A stretch of 64,000 nt of DNA from Gavia stellata (Eukaryota > Chordata > Aves > Gaviiformes > Gaviidae), in assembly GCF_030936135.1 (NCBI RefSeq), contig NC_082605.1, positions 19,798,261 to 19,862,260 on the forward strand, written 5' to 3'. The notes under the pieces are model-generated. The model did no database searches, was not told the DNA's origin, and saw nothing but the letters and a program-made list of their open reading frames with translations. Both the position numbers and the translations under genes were made by a program. This document shows, piece by piece, positions 50,601 to 61,885 of the stretch (position 1 is its first letter; each line of letters opens with the position of its first letter).

Positions 50601-53600
50601 CCTCTCTTTCCCAAAGACTGATACAATCACCACTCTTCAATTTGTTGACAGTTACTCTTTTGAGAAGACATAACTTATTGTAGCACCTCAGCCACAGGGT
50701 TTGATGCCAGTCCTCTCCCTTACCCTGATGAATCAATTTGCTTTGACTCTAAATATGCAGAAGTTTCTGCTGTGATTCTCAACACCACAAGCTGGGATGA
50801 GCCATCCTCTTCTGTACCCTGATTTTCTTTTGAGACGTTGAGAGTTTTGGGCACCAGTGTTGCTGGAGAGTTGTTTGCAAAGCATGGAAAACTCCCAAGA
50901 TCTCCAGAAGTAATTCTAACAATGTTACCTTAAAAGAACAGGGCTCCTTCTGGTTTGGGTTTTATATAAAGGGCATTTTAATGGCAAGACGTTAAATTTC
51001 CAGGTAAATAATCAGTATTTTCTTCAACATAATTTTTTTCCAGGCATTACATGCTGAGGACGAGCACTTTGATATAGTCTTTATTGATGCTGATCAAAGG
51101 AACGCTGTTAACTACTACAGCTTTGTCATGGATAACCACTTGCTGAGAATGGATGGAGTGATCTGTGTAGAGAATACACTCATGAAAGGACAAGTCTACC
51201 TGGAGAACATATCTGATGAAAATGTACTAGCTGTCAGAAAATTAAATACAGTGATTAATTCAGATCCTCGTGTTGAGCAGGTTAGTGCAATGCAATTGGT
51301 TAAGGTGCCTGTGGTACTGTATCTATGGATTTTGCACAGTACTCTTTAAAATGTTTCTTTTGTTGGTGCCATTATCCAGGGGACCTAAAATGAACTCAAA
51401 TTTTATTATAATTCTCCTCACTTGAGCTCTATGCATGAGTGTCTATATTCAGAAATGGTCCCTGCTCTCTGTCTACATCATATACAGTGTTAAAGGCAAG
51501 ATGAAAGTGGAGCACTTAAGAGTGAATAATCAGCTTTACAGTACAACCAAGGAACCGCTGCTCCGCTTTAAAGGCTCTGGAGGCTGTAGGTCATCACCAG
51601 CACAATAGGAGTCAACAAAGTCCTACTCCAGCAGGAGAAAAAAAAAAAAGTAGTAATGGGATGCATAAACAATATGCTATGGTTTTAGAAGCAAAATTAA
51701 ACAAATATCCTCCAGGCCTTTAAAAGCAGGCATGAATGATGCTACGCCAGGGGAGTAGCCACCAGCCTGCAAAGCTTACTTTCATGCCACGGCTGTACTG
51801 GGGTGGCAGAGGGGCTGCTGTGACTAGGGGAGCCATCGAGGATGGCCGGATCCCTGCCTGCCCCTCTGCACTGTGAGGCTGGTCCCATGGTGGGACAGGG
51901 GAGGTCTGGCACCTCTCTCCCCGGCACGCCCTCCCACGCTCCCCCCTGCCATAGGTCCTGCCCAGGAGGTTTTGGCATGTGCCTCATAGGCATAAGGTCC
52001 TTGTCTATCTGCAGGTCAGACAGCCTCTAGAGGTGCCTCCTCTGATTCTGTATTTATTCTAAAATCAACATACCAGTAGCAACAGCTTTTCTTTGTAGAA
52101 GAGGAAAAATTAATGAACATTTTCCATGCCCTGAATCTTACTGTTAGCCATTCAATGGATGTAAATAGCACATTGTTTCCATATCTAATGCTCTAATAGT
52201 TTGATATTGGTGTTGAATCTCCAACACTGAGTGCAGCTTTCGCTAAAGCGTGATAATGGTGTCAAAGAAGGCAGGTGGCAAAACCCACTGACATTCATCT
52301 ATGGGTGCAGGACAGATGTTCTAGCAAATGCTGAAGAACACAAAAGTGTTGCTATTACGGTTTGCTGAGCTCCAAGGATAAGACTGGAATATCCTCATGA
52401 CAGCATTAGCCAGGCAGTGAAAACCCAGCATCCTCAGCAGCTGGCACTGATTTAGAAAACGGAGAGACAAAATTGCATTTTTTCCTGGCATTTGTGTAAG
52501 CCGTGAGTTTGGAAGAAGAATGTGAGCAAATACAAATGCCTGACATATTTCTGTTGGAAGGAATTCCAGCTAAAGAATGGGAGTAGGAGAAAAACTGCCG
52601 TGGCCTGAGGAAGGAAGGACTGTCCTTCATAACAGTGGAATTTGAGTGATGGCAAGCCAGGTACAAAGCAGTTGAGAACTGTGTGTGTATGCGTTATATT
52701 CGCAGATAATTTTACCTGTGCAGAGTGGACTGAGCATCGTTCGAAGGAGCCCTGCACCTCCAGATGCAGTGATTGAATCCAAGGTGTGTATTTCCTCTCT
52801 GTGAGCACTTCTAGGAAAATTTTGACTCTGCTGAGGACAGTGACAAAATAATTTCCAGGGGTTTGGTGGTGAGAGCCCAAACTCACGTTCTGTTGTGCCA
52901 CGGTGCTGTGCAGCATGGACTTACCAGCTTGGGGCTTGACTCAAATTAGCCTCACTAGTTCAGGGCTACTCTAAAGCTATCAAATGCTGATTCCTGCAAA
53001 GTCTTTTGGATCAGCTGTGCTGGTGCTGTGATAAATCCCCAGAGTGGCCGGTGTGCTGCTCGCCAGGTGTCTGTGCCCGGTGCTCTCTGGTCCCTCCCGT
53101 GCAGGGGAGTGTGGGCAGATGGAGCTGGGTCCCAGCTGTAATGAACCAATGCAGTATTGCTGAAGTAGCTCTTTTTTTTGCCCCAAGGCAGCATGAGATG
53201 CCCTCCTGTGGTCTCTGAGCTTAATATTTTCATGGCCTTAGATTTTGTTGTCCTGTGGAAAAGATGGTGCTTTTACCTTTCTCCATTATATGTAGTGGGC
53301 ATCACTGAGCTGTAATGAAATTCCCATCTGGAATCATAATGGCCTAACTCGCTAAATCCAGACCCAAACATCTTGATTGTTTTGCAGTTTCCGAGTGCTC
53401 CCAAAGATACCCCCACTGGCAATTCCTGGCATTTCAAACCCAATATTTTAAACATCTTGTATTTTCCATTTTGATTCCAGTCAGGGGGAAACGATGTATG
53501 GCAGCTGATCAGATGGCAGCTTGGTTTAAGTTATTGGCTGATATCTTTATTTGTGCACCAGCCTTGTGAAGATATGTTGATTGCACTCCACTTGAGCCAA

Positions 53601-56600
53601 ATCCTGCCTTTGCAAATTTGTTCTTAGCCTCTGTGCCTTCCTGGAGCCAGCTGAGCCTTGAGGGCAGGATTGGGCCCTGGGGGTGAAATAACTGGAAGAC
53701 TTAATCAGTCATCCTCTAAGACATTGTACCTGACCCATCTCTCATGGGAAGCCGGGTCAGGAAATACCATACCCTACTCTCATGTAAGTGGAGTGGTCGG
53801 TGCATCTCCCCACACCACAGCCCTTCTGCCTCGTTGTCTTGCACCTTAGTGCTCCTATTGAGACTAGTATCTGTGGGGATAAAGGTGCTTTTCGGCTTGA
53901 ATTAGTCATACCTTTTGTATTAAATAATGGGCAAAGAAGACATGGATCCCTGTTCATGCTCCCATCTCATTCTCAGAGGCAGAGTCCTTCATTGCTATCA
54001 CTTATGGAGCTTTGCACCTTGTTGTGCAATGTATATGTATTTTTGTTTTAGAAAGAAGTGGTGAGGGATGACGTCTTCTGGGGTTATAACAGGCGCCGCA
54101 TCCTTGACCGGCTGCGTTTGGATGGCAAGGTGGCCTATGTCACAGGTGGAGGACAGGGAATTGGAAGAGCCTTTGCTCATGCGTTGGGGGAAGCCGGTGC
54201 TAAAGTAGCCATTGTGGATCTGGACCTTGCAAAGGCAGAAGCGGTGGTCTGTGAGCTCAGCCTCAAAGGTAAGCACGGGACTGACCTGCAGGTCCTGCTG
54301 TACACAACCCGGTGATGAGTGCTGTAACGGGCTGCTTTCCTTGTTCAAACCTGACCCTTTCCCTGCGGTGCAATTCTCTTTCATCCCGCCCTGATGTTCC
54401 TCAGAATAGATCGTGCAGCAGCCAAGGCACCTCAGGCTTCACTAAGGATGGATGACAGACATGGCCTACACACTCGTTAGCACGTACCCCCTCCCTGGCA
54501 CCTCTTCCATACCTAATGTCTGGACCATGAGCCAAAACACCGAAACAGGGTAGAGCTATGTCAGCCTGAATCTCTCGTTGTGCCCTCAAACTGAAGCAAA
54601 GTAATTTTTGAAACCCTCAGCAATAGCTCTTTCACACATGCATGATCAGATATAGGAACAAAATACTAGTAGACATAATAACTAAAATCCCAAATAAGAG
54701 GTAAAATCGTCTACAAGCCACATCTATTTTAGCAGTAAAAACAGAAAATGTAACATAAAATTGAATTTCCCCCTGGAGTCGTGCTAAACTGCAATTGTAA
54801 AGAGGAAAAGGAAAACTGGAAATATAATTTTAATGAGAAAAGAAAGGAAGTATTACTCATTTTGTAATTCTTTTTGTGAGATTTTGTGAGCCTTCTTCGA
54901 AGTTCAGTACTTCATCACCTCTAAAGACAGAGCTTTGCCCAGGAAATTTTCACATTCCCATTTGGATAGAGTCAGCAGTATTTGTTTCCACTCTGACTTC
55001 AGAAAGGGATTGGGCCATTGGAAACCATTTTCTCCAGCAAAGCCAGCCCCTGCAGATGTATTTCCATCACCCAGTCTCAATCAGCTTCCTGAGGAAGGGG
55101 CGAGGAGTGGTTCAGTTCTGGTTTTGGTACCATCCTGAGCCTCCACAAAGAACATTTTAAACAAAAAGTCCAGGTCCATACAATCCCAGCTCTAATAAGC
55201 AGGAGACTCTTCAGACTGAGCATCAATGCACTGGTTAAAGCTTAGATTGCTGGTCTGATCCCAAATAACGACCTAGAATAGAAAGTGTCCAGCTCCTATT
55301 ACAAATTCTTGAGTCATCCAGTCCCTCTTTCCCTAAAGCTTTTCATTTTCTTATGCACTGAAGCCATATGGTCTTGGCACAAAGTAGCTGTGCCCTACAA
55401 GTTAACTTGCCTTTTGGACATTTTCTCACAGTGAGATCCTGCATATCAAGTAGAGCTATTCAGATAGAAATGGGCTACTTGATAGAGCCATGAGACTTTG
55501 GATGCCAACAGCCTATTTGAAAACTAACTTAACTTTTCTCCAGGGCATTTTCAGTATGAGTTTGATCATCCATCCTTCAATGGCTGCCCTATATCTCTGC
55601 TCCTTCACCGGTGGGCTGCAAGCCCGGAGGAGGGGGGTGTGTGTGTGTTACAAAATGCAGTCAGAGAGGTCATGAGGCGTAGCAAATATTATTGCAGTCT
55701 AAGGTAAAGAAAAATCTCGCTTTCAGTCTTCACACATCTTTATCCTTTGAGGTCACATATTCTCTATAAACTTGACGGTTGCAGCTGGTCAGGGCACATC
55801 TATTCCACCTCATGACGGTTTTTGAGGTTTCAAATTTATTGTCATTCCTTGTTGGAACAAAACCCAAACTTTGTAATGCTTTTGTGAAAGGGAATTATAT
55901 CCCAATGCCCGTTTTTGGAAAGGATCTGAAAAGGTCAGGTTTTCAATCTGTCTCTCTCCAGAGGTAACTAGAGAGTCTAGCCTTGGACCTCAGAAGCTTT
56001 CCCGTGAAAACTTTTGTTGAAATCAATATGTTTCCATGAAACATTTTGCCTTCAAAGAAGTAACATACTCTGTTGGAAATAAATTTTGACAAAAAGGTTC
56101 AGCTAGCTTTACTCTCAAAATATTCACGAGTAAATTGAAGCAATTGTAATATTAATACATATTTTTCCTGCTATAATAAGCACAAAGGAGCTGTGATTCC
56201 CCCCCCCCGCCCCCCGCCCCCCGCTTTGGTTATAGATCTCTAACTCAAAGTTGGAAATGCAGTGCCCCAAGTCATTCCCATACTGATACTTTTTCAAAAC
56301 ATTTTGCTTAGCTTTCTTAACTCTGCTTTGCTTCTAATACCAAGGAGCCCTTTACTGTCTTATGGGACAATGCCATCATTTCATGATGAGTTTTAAACAT
56401 CAGAACCTCTGTGATCCCAGTTTTAGCTTTGTTAGGCAGCTCAGGTGTATGTCCCTTGGCTACAGGCGTCTTTGTTTTTAGATCCTGTGTGAATACCTTT
56501 TTTAGCAGTTGCTAATGGATCCTGACAGAACCAAAAATGATGAAACATAACCAAAAAATCCTAAGGGTTACCTTCCACTACATACCCCTCTGTCTTCAGG

Positions 56601-59600
56601 GGGAATCACTGCCTGTACCTTAAGGGAAGAATTAGTCTGATGGGATTTTTAAAATGTGCGTTTTCACCGTAAACTATGCAAATGCCTTCCCCACAATGTC
56701 ACTTCTGATCTTCTTGTCTATATGCGATGTATTACTTCCATTTATACTGAGAGACCAGAGATGAAGCCCGCTGGCAGAGGGGCCATGTACATGCCCCCTG
56801 CAGAAGGGCACCTTGGGCAGATTTGGCACATTGATGCTTCTCTAGCATGGAGCCACTGGGCTCCTCTCCCACCCCTCTCATCACAAAACTTGCCTCCATG
56901 AGCACCACAAAACTAAACTGAGGGCTGTAGAGATGCACTGTTACCATCATGCAGGTAGCAGCGCGGTCATGTGTTGGGTTTCTTACTCTGGTTGGGACTA
57001 CCACATTTGAGCTATTTTTCCATAATTTATTTTATTTATTATTTTTAACAGGTGGTTTGGGAGGACAGTGGAGAGACAGAAAGTATTTTTTTTCTCTCTC
57101 TCAGAGTGCAGGGATATCAGCTGAATTGATTAAGGTCAAGCGTGGGACCCTGGTTTGAAGTGAGCTTGCCTTTACTGCTTCTTCACTAGACACTCATGCA
57201 TGGCACCTTTTGTCTTGTTTTTATGAACTGTTGTATAAGATGAAGCCATACATGGGGTGAGAGTTGAAGGGCAGGTGAAGAGCCTCATTCTGTTACCATT
57301 AGTAACATGCTTGCACCCATTTTGTCTGTAAATTGAATAAGAAAGGTTGCAGCAGCTCCCTGTACGTTACATGTCTTGATAACAATTAGGAGGATCAACA
57401 GGGGCTGTCTGGCTATTCTTATTCTTCAGCATATTTAGCATAAAACCCGCGATAAAATAAGAGGTCTTGTTTTGCGGCAGAATGTGCATTCATTTTTGTA
57501 GGTGGCTGCATTGTAGGTCTGCCCTTTTCTCTGCCATGGAAAGCAAGGGGACTGCGGCATAGCTGAAGGCCAGAGGGGACATTAGCTCCCACGGCCCAGC
57601 ATGGGAAGCATCCAAGACCAACATCCCCTTGGGGCGTGCGCTCCGGCAGGATCCTGGAGGCACTGGAGATCAAGAGGAGCTTTTCCATCCAAAAGCCTCT
57701 TTCCTGTCATTTTCTTCAAATATCACTGGGCAGATACTGCTTTGCCTTGCTGTCATGGAAGCCTCTATCTCAAAGCTCAATTTTTGGGAAGGTCTTCTCC
57801 TATTCTCCTAGGACAGGTTTAAAGCTTTTTTTTTATTATTATTATTTTATTAGAATGATCTAAAAGAGGGATCCATGGGGAATAAATTTTCCATTTAAAT
57901 AGAAGTAAAAAACCTTCTTAATTGCTCTGAGCACCAAAGTGAAGTAAGCTTTTTGACATCTAGTGAGTGGTGGCATTTGCATAGATTCCTGTAGACTCCT
58001 GTGTGGAGTTGGCTCAGCATTAACCTTCCCATGGGAGTCAAGTGGAGCAAAAGGAGAGCTTGGTGCCAAGCAAACAGCCAGGCCTATGGCGCTGTTACAT
58101 CAGAGCACCATGAAGTTGTGGAGGTAGTCCCTCATGTATTTGAGGAGGGATCTCTGATCCCTACATGTGTGTGAGTGGATGGTGTCCACAGTCCTTTGCA
58201 AACAGTTTTCTGAGCTGTTTTGCAAGGTCTGAAGTATCATTTGAGGGTTTAAATACAGTTGAGATGCTGATGTTATGGGTATGGTAGCAATCAAGTAGTC
58301 ACATGCCTCCATGGGCAATCAGCCATACGTACGGTGAACCAGCCCTTCCTCTCTGCACTAAGGATCACCCTTTTCTTCTGGCTTTCTAAGGAGACCTGCT
58401 TATAAAATGCATCCTTTCCCCAATCCAGTGGTCTGTAATAATCTTGCTTTAGCAGCTGTAACTCCCAACCTGCGTGCTGTTTGCTTGCAGACTGGGATCT
58501 ATGGTCCAACCCCAGCGGCTGCCTTCCTTCTTGTGAGTTAAGACCATTTCATCACAGCCCTTACTGGTGTAGCCTTGTTTGGCTTTCAGGATGGGTATAA
58601 TCCCATTGGCTTCAGGTCCCCTGGTAGGCTGCTTATTTTGTTTAATAATAAGGATATGTAGAGCTGCTTTTGATAGTAAATTAAATGAAGCTATTTACTT
58701 TGCACTGGTGCAAAAGTCAGTCTGGGTTTTTCTAGGAAAAAAAAAAAAGTACAACTTTTGCATATTTCAAATCCAGTAAATCTCTTAACTTCCAAATGTT
58801 TATGTTATTCTGGTAGCATGATTTGCAATAAATAAGGCCAGGCACCATGACTACCGTGCCTGGGAACCTGCTGCTATTCCCAGTTAGCTCCCACCTGAAA
58901 CTGGTTTGGTTTCATCTGAGGCTCCCAGCTGTCTGGATGCTGTAGTTCATCCCGAGAGCACTTTTTGGACAAACTGGTTTGATTTCTGCAGCATCCTGGG
59001 GGGAACTGGCATAAAACCCACCTGCATTTGAGCAAATGAAAGAGTCCTTTGCTTGATCTTGTTCCTGAGCTGTTACCATCCAGCCACGAGTGATGCTCTC
59101 CGTGGAAGTGCTCCCGGACAGGGAAGCTGCAGTTGAGGGTTTGGACAGAAGATGGTGCAGTGTTCAAAGCTTCGTCCTGGTGGAGTGGCAGACTCCACTC
59201 TCATGCCTCGGTTTGATGTTTGCCTCCAACAAGCAAACCTCCCACCAGTTAGCAACTTTAATAGCGGTATTACTGTAACAACCACCCCTTTTTGCTGCGA
59301 TTTGTTGAGCAATGAATTAAGGTGGCACATATATATAAGAAATACGCATCTGTGAATTAATAAATAATCATAAAATAGTTTTTTTTCTTTATCTGTGAAT
59401 TCCTGTACTGACTTCATCACTCTTATGTTAATACAGGGATTAAAAGCATTGCCCTCGCAGCAGATGTAAGCAAACCCGAGGACGTGCAAAGGATGGTGGA
59501 TACAATCGTAGCTCGCTGGGGCACAGTTCACATTGCATGCAACAATGCGGGAATCAATATGAACTCTGCAAGCGAAGATACTTCCCTAGAAGAATGGGAC

Positions 59601-60232
59601 AAAACTTTTAATGTTAATTTACGAGGATTATTTTTGTGCTGCCAAGTAAGTGTGAAACGCTGTACTGGTTTGGTTTGCAAACGGGTAATAATTTTCAAAG
59701 CATTTACTTTACCAAGATTTAATAACGCTTTTTTAGTAATTATCACAATAAAATTGGTTCTAGTTTTGGTGGAGTTAAGGAGACATTTGCTTTCATACCA
59801 ATTACAGATTTTGGTCAATATTTTCAAAAGCAGCCAGTCCTTACTGTCTGCCCAAGCCCAGAACAGCCAGGTTTTTTGGAGGGTTATCTGACGCTTCCTG
59901 AAAACCAGAAAGCTTTGGGGGGCCATTCCCAACCTTAGTGATTATTTTGAAAAATATTGCCAACAGGGAAGAGGGTCTGAAATGGCAATGGGGTTTTTCC
60001 TGCATCAGCCATTTTTATACCAAGTTTTTATATCAAGTGCTTAAAAAAAATGTGTTGGCACATAAACTCTTCTGAAAAGTGAAGACTAATTTATTATCAT
60101 GTCATTATTAGCACAATCACAAAAAGGGTCACTGGTCTTTCCTTTAATTTCTGTCACAGGCTGCAGGCCGCATTATGCTGAATCAAGGATATGGGAAGAT
60201 AATTAACACAGCATCTATGGCAAGTTTAATAG
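35670..60232 (+). CDS. MT-Ox, O-methyltransferase/short-chain dehydrogenase fusion of gadusol synthesis (3' end outside window)
   Basis: MT-Ox converts 2-epi-5-epi-valiolone to gadusol by NAD+-dependent oxidation and SAM-dependent methylation. The pieces are 35670-35685 (tentative), 40754-40913, 42542-42681 (weak), 43659-43891, 51044-51280, 52706-52783, 54052-54268, 59437-59645 and 60160-60232; all phases agree, giving about 454 residues so far. Residues about 1-280 are a caffeoyl-CoA-type methyltransferase with FDIVFIDAD (192-200) and VENTLMKGQVYL (225 on). Residues about 310-454 are a dehydrogenase with TGGGQGIG (319-326), NNAGI (396-400) and the catalytic-type Ser in NTASMA (449). The YxxxK exon must lie beyond 64000. 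The SAM motif I is degenerate (KILLIGKLKGYS), so methyl transfer is doubtful. No stop codon interrupts the recognised exons. I know no settled gene symbol. Confidence 0.88.
35686..40753 (+). other. MT-Ox intron 1 (if exon 1 is correct)
   Basis: About 5 kb with a CACATGTG E-box at 36058-36065 and a G13 tract at 40531-40543. A 214-codon open frame at 39244-39888 resembles no protein I know and is treated as chance. Confidence 0.55.
40531..40543 (+). repeat. poly-G tract
   Basis: A run of 13 G, preceded by GGGGGC, so nearly 20 G in a row. It is G-quadruplex prone. Confidence 0.85.
40754..40913 (+). CDS. MT-Ox exon 2 (N-terminal helices of methyltransferase)
   Basis: A 160-bp exon between acceptor TTTGCCATTTCAG and donor GTACGG. 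It encodes ETPAGLIAENLLKAKEIALN, then DSRVPEQLKNYLQKALDVAL and GLDPYLDAMATSK. The LDPYL motif is the usual N-terminal signature of MT-Ox-like methyltransferases. Confidence 0.9.
40914..42541 (+). other. MT-Ox intron 2
   Basis: A 1.6-kb AT-rich intron with repeated TTAATTAA-type words near 41376-41440, ending in TTCTTTTTCCAG. No other exon candidate was found. Confidence 0.7.
42542..42681 (+). CDS. possible MT-Ox exon 3 (sequence not family-like)
   Basis: A strong acceptor (TTTCTTTTTCCAG) opens a 140-bp frame. It fits the phases of both neighbouring exons and ends at a weak donor, GTTATC. It encodes 46 residues, KPSPDHSPGDAGGTETRV to KIAPDWCK, mostly hydrophilic. Relatives have a segment of similar length here, but I cannot see the expected helical, substrate-binding sequence. 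It may be diverged, wrongly chosen or decayed. Confidence 0.5.
42682..43658 (+). other. MT-Ox intron 3
   Basis: A 1-kb AT-rich intron ending in CTTTCAACAG. It contains a T11 run near 43301. Nothing else recognised. Confidence 0.65.
43659..43891 (+). CDS. MT-Ox exon 4 (SAM-binding region, degenerate motif I)
   Basis: A 233-bp exon ending in phase 0 before GTAAAG. It encodes FRMFVHMIRARKILLIGKLK, then GYSILAIAEELPDDGKILAC and AEAPYLGVNSQEAFDYSSDG up to RVGPMADTLE. Family members normally read ARKVLEIGTFTGYS followed by an acidic EIEPYL. Here the motif I Glu is Leu, the T-F-T turn is K-L-K, and the second acidic site reads AEAPYL. The frame is otherwise open and the flanks are conserved. Confidence 0.92.
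43892..51043 (+). other. MT-Ox intron 4
   Basis: A 7.15-kb intron. It has a perfect-but-one 17-bp tandem duplication at 44271-44304 (AAGGACGGCTTGCTCCC). Open frames at 44516-44911 and 48549-48992 have no recognisable homology. No exon is expected here, because exons 4 and 5 join directly. Confidence 0.7.
44271..44304 (+). repeat. 17-bp tandem duplication
   Basis: AAGGACGGCTTGCTCCC is followed at once by AAGGACAGCTTGCTCCC, one base different. Confidence 0.9.
51044..51280 (+). CDS. MT-Ox exon 5 (methyltransferase core)
   Basis: A 237-bp exon, phase 0 at both ends, with acceptor TTTTTTTCCAG and donor GTTAGT. It encodes ALHAEDEHFDIVFIDADQRN, then MDGVICVENTLMKGQVYL and VINSDPRVEQ. FIDAD carries a conserved metal/SAM acidic pair. 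CVENTL has Glu where CCoAOMT-type enzymes usually have Asp before Asn. Confidence 0.95.
51281..52705 (+). other. MT-Ox intron 5
   Basis: A 1.4-kb intron with a short GTGTGTGTATG stretch just before the acceptor and an A12 run near 51639. No further exon. Confidence 0.75.
52706..52783 (+). CDS. MT-Ox exon 6 (end of methyltransferase domain)
   Basis: A 78-bp exon, phase 0, encoding IILPVQSGLSIVRRSPA and PPDAVIESK. The ILPVxxGLSIVRR stretch is the last beta strand typical of this methyltransferase family. Acceptor TTCGCAG, donor GTGTGT. Confidence 0.93.
52784..54051 (+). other. MT-Ox intron 6
   Basis: A 1.3-kb intron ending TTTTTGTTTTAG. It separates the methyltransferase and dehydrogenase domains. 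Nothing else recognised. Confidence 0.75.
54052..54268 (+). CDS. MT-Ox exon 7 (dehydrogenase cofactor site)
   Basis: A 217-bp exon with donor GTAAGC, encoding the linker KEVVRDDVFWGYNRRRILD and the start of the SDR domain, LDGKVAYVTGGGQGIGRAFA, then GAKVAIVDLDLAKAEAV. TGGGQGIG is the Rossmann glycine motif, and the Asp after strand 2 (VDLD) suggests NAD+ preference. Confidence 0.96.
54269..59436 (+). other. MT-Ox intron 7
   Basis: A 5.2-kb intron. It includes the interrupted C-tract at 56199-56223 and an (ATT)n microsatellite near 57834-57852. No exon candidate. Confidence 0.75.
56199..56223 (+). repeat. interrupted poly-C tract (C10-G-C6-G-C6-G)
   Basis: Plus strand CCCCCCCCCCG then two CCCCCCG units. 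The complement has three long G-runs and is strongly G-quadruplex prone. Confidence 0.9.
59437..59645 (+). CDS. MT-Ox exon 8 (dehydrogenase middle part)
   Basis: A 209-bp exon that completes the split Gly codon and ends in phase 0 before GTAAGT. It encodes IKSIALAADVSKPEDVQRMV, then HIACNNAGINMNSASED and WDKTFNVNLRGLFLCCQ. NNAGI and the NVN(L)xG motif are standard for classical SDR enzymes. Confidence 0.96.
59646..60159 (+). other. MT-Ox intron 8
   Basis: A 0.5-kb intron with acceptor TTTCTGTCACAG. No other feature. Confidence 0.85.
60160..60232 (+). CDS. MT-Ox exon 9 (catalytic serine region)
   Basis: A 73-bp exon with donor GTGAGT, encoding AAGRIMLNQGYGKIINTAS and MASLI plus one spare base. 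The Ser of NTASMA is the catalytic-type SDR serine. The next exon should begin the segment that leads to YxxxK. Confidence 0.95.
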
Positions 60233-60894
60233 GTGAGTGATGAGAGCTAACAGTTGTGCTTCAGAATCCATATTTTAATTACTACTGATGCTATTTGAAT
60301 CAATTAAACCTGTATTGGGAAGGAGTAAATCACTGACATTTTGTATTAGAGGAAATGTACTACAAAATTTTTATTGATATCATTTTTCAACATTTATCTG
60401 TCCTCTATGTTTTAGAGCACTTATTACTTTTTATAGAAGAGGCGGAGTCACCTTCTCTGACTCGGATGCACTGATGGCATGGGAGAGGTGTCGGTACACT
60501 CCCCAGTAATTTCAGGAGAACGCGGTTGAGCGCGGGAAGCTGGGCTCCTGTGATGTTTACAAGCCCCCCAAAAGCTTTTGTGCCGGTCTTCGCCCCGTTA
60601 CCCATGGGTTTTTTTATTATCCTTGCCAACAGGTGTCTCCACCAACGCTGCTGAATCAGCAGTGTCGTCAAAAGCGCCAATAAACCATCGTAACATATGG
60701 AATGAAATCCCTACTGCTGAGCTAATCTGGAAGGCAGTTACATGCTGGTGAACTGAGGCCCATGTAACAAAACTTGATCAATTACACAAATTAAGCATAG
60801 CCCTTTAGGAATTTATTTTATTGGTCTGGACATCTGTTGCAGTATTGTCCAAATCCAAAAATCAAATGGTGCCTTGGGTTGCCAAGTTAGGCAA

Positions 60895-60975
60895 GAAAAT
60901 CCAGTAGCTATAAAAGTACAACTGAAAACCCCTGTATTAATATCATGTCCATCTGCTGAATGTTACATAAATATG
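60895..60975 (+). repeat. direct repeat, copy 1
   Basis: About 81 bp including ACTGAAAACC and TATCATGTCCATCTGCTGAA, matched by a second copy 0.9 kb downstream. By eye there are about 11 differences. Confidence 0.85.
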
Positions 60976-61804
60976 CAGTCTTTTTATTTTCCTTGGGAAT
61001 AACATTTATTTTTACTGTGCCCAGTTTGACATTCTGTGACATTCTGCTCAGTTTATTGCACAGTAACTTTAAATGTTTCTTCAAAAATGCATTTATAATG
61101 TTGTTGTTAATCTTTTTTTCAAGTGTCTTTACCAGCTGTTTTACTTATGCTTAAACACAGGAACCATCCCTCTGCCCCAGCTTTGTAGAGTTACAAAATC
61201 TCCCAAAGAAAAATAGTTTTGAAAAGAATGTAAAGCTTCAAATTTCAAATGCCCCAGTCTTCTGTGCTCCGCTCTGCACGCTGGGGCTTTGGTCTGGGCT
61301 TGGGCTGTCACCGTCCACATCATCGTCGCAAAGCAAAATTTGCTGGGAAGTATTCCACCCAGAGCAAGTTATGAAGCTCTGGAAATTGGCACCAGCCGGG
61401 GGTCTGCTGGTTTGGCCCACTGCTCCCGGCCTTGCTCTTGCAGCCCAGAAGTGCTCTCCGCTGCTTAAGCAGAGGCATTTCCCACCTTCTCCATCAGGCC
61501 CTGGCACAGTTCTGCCGAGCCGGGAGGTAATGCCATTCCACACAGCATCCACCCCAGCCCCGTCTCGGGGCTGCACCTCCTTGGCTGGCATGCCAAGTCC
61601 GCTGAGATCCACGTGGGGATCACGTTTGAGGGCGGTATTGGTCCTGGAGCCGGAAAAAAGGCTGGAAAGCAACCTTGAGAGCAGGCTGGAAGGGACATCA
61701 CCAGATGCGTTTAAATGTCATTGGAAGTTAATACATGCCAGGCCAGAAGTTAAGAGCCGAAGAGATGTGTTTACCTTCTGAACCTGTTTGAATCTTGGCA
61801 TTGA

Positions 61805-61885
61805 AAAAATCTAGTAGTTATAAAACTACGACTGAAAACCACGATGTTCATATCATGTCCATCTGCTGAATGTTAAATAAATATG
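61805..61885 (+). repeat. direct repeat, copy 2
   Basis: The second copy of the 60895-60975 unit in the same orientation. It shares TATCATGTCCATCTGCTGAA and TGTTAAATAAATATG (TGTTACATAAATATG in copy 1). Confidence 0.85.
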
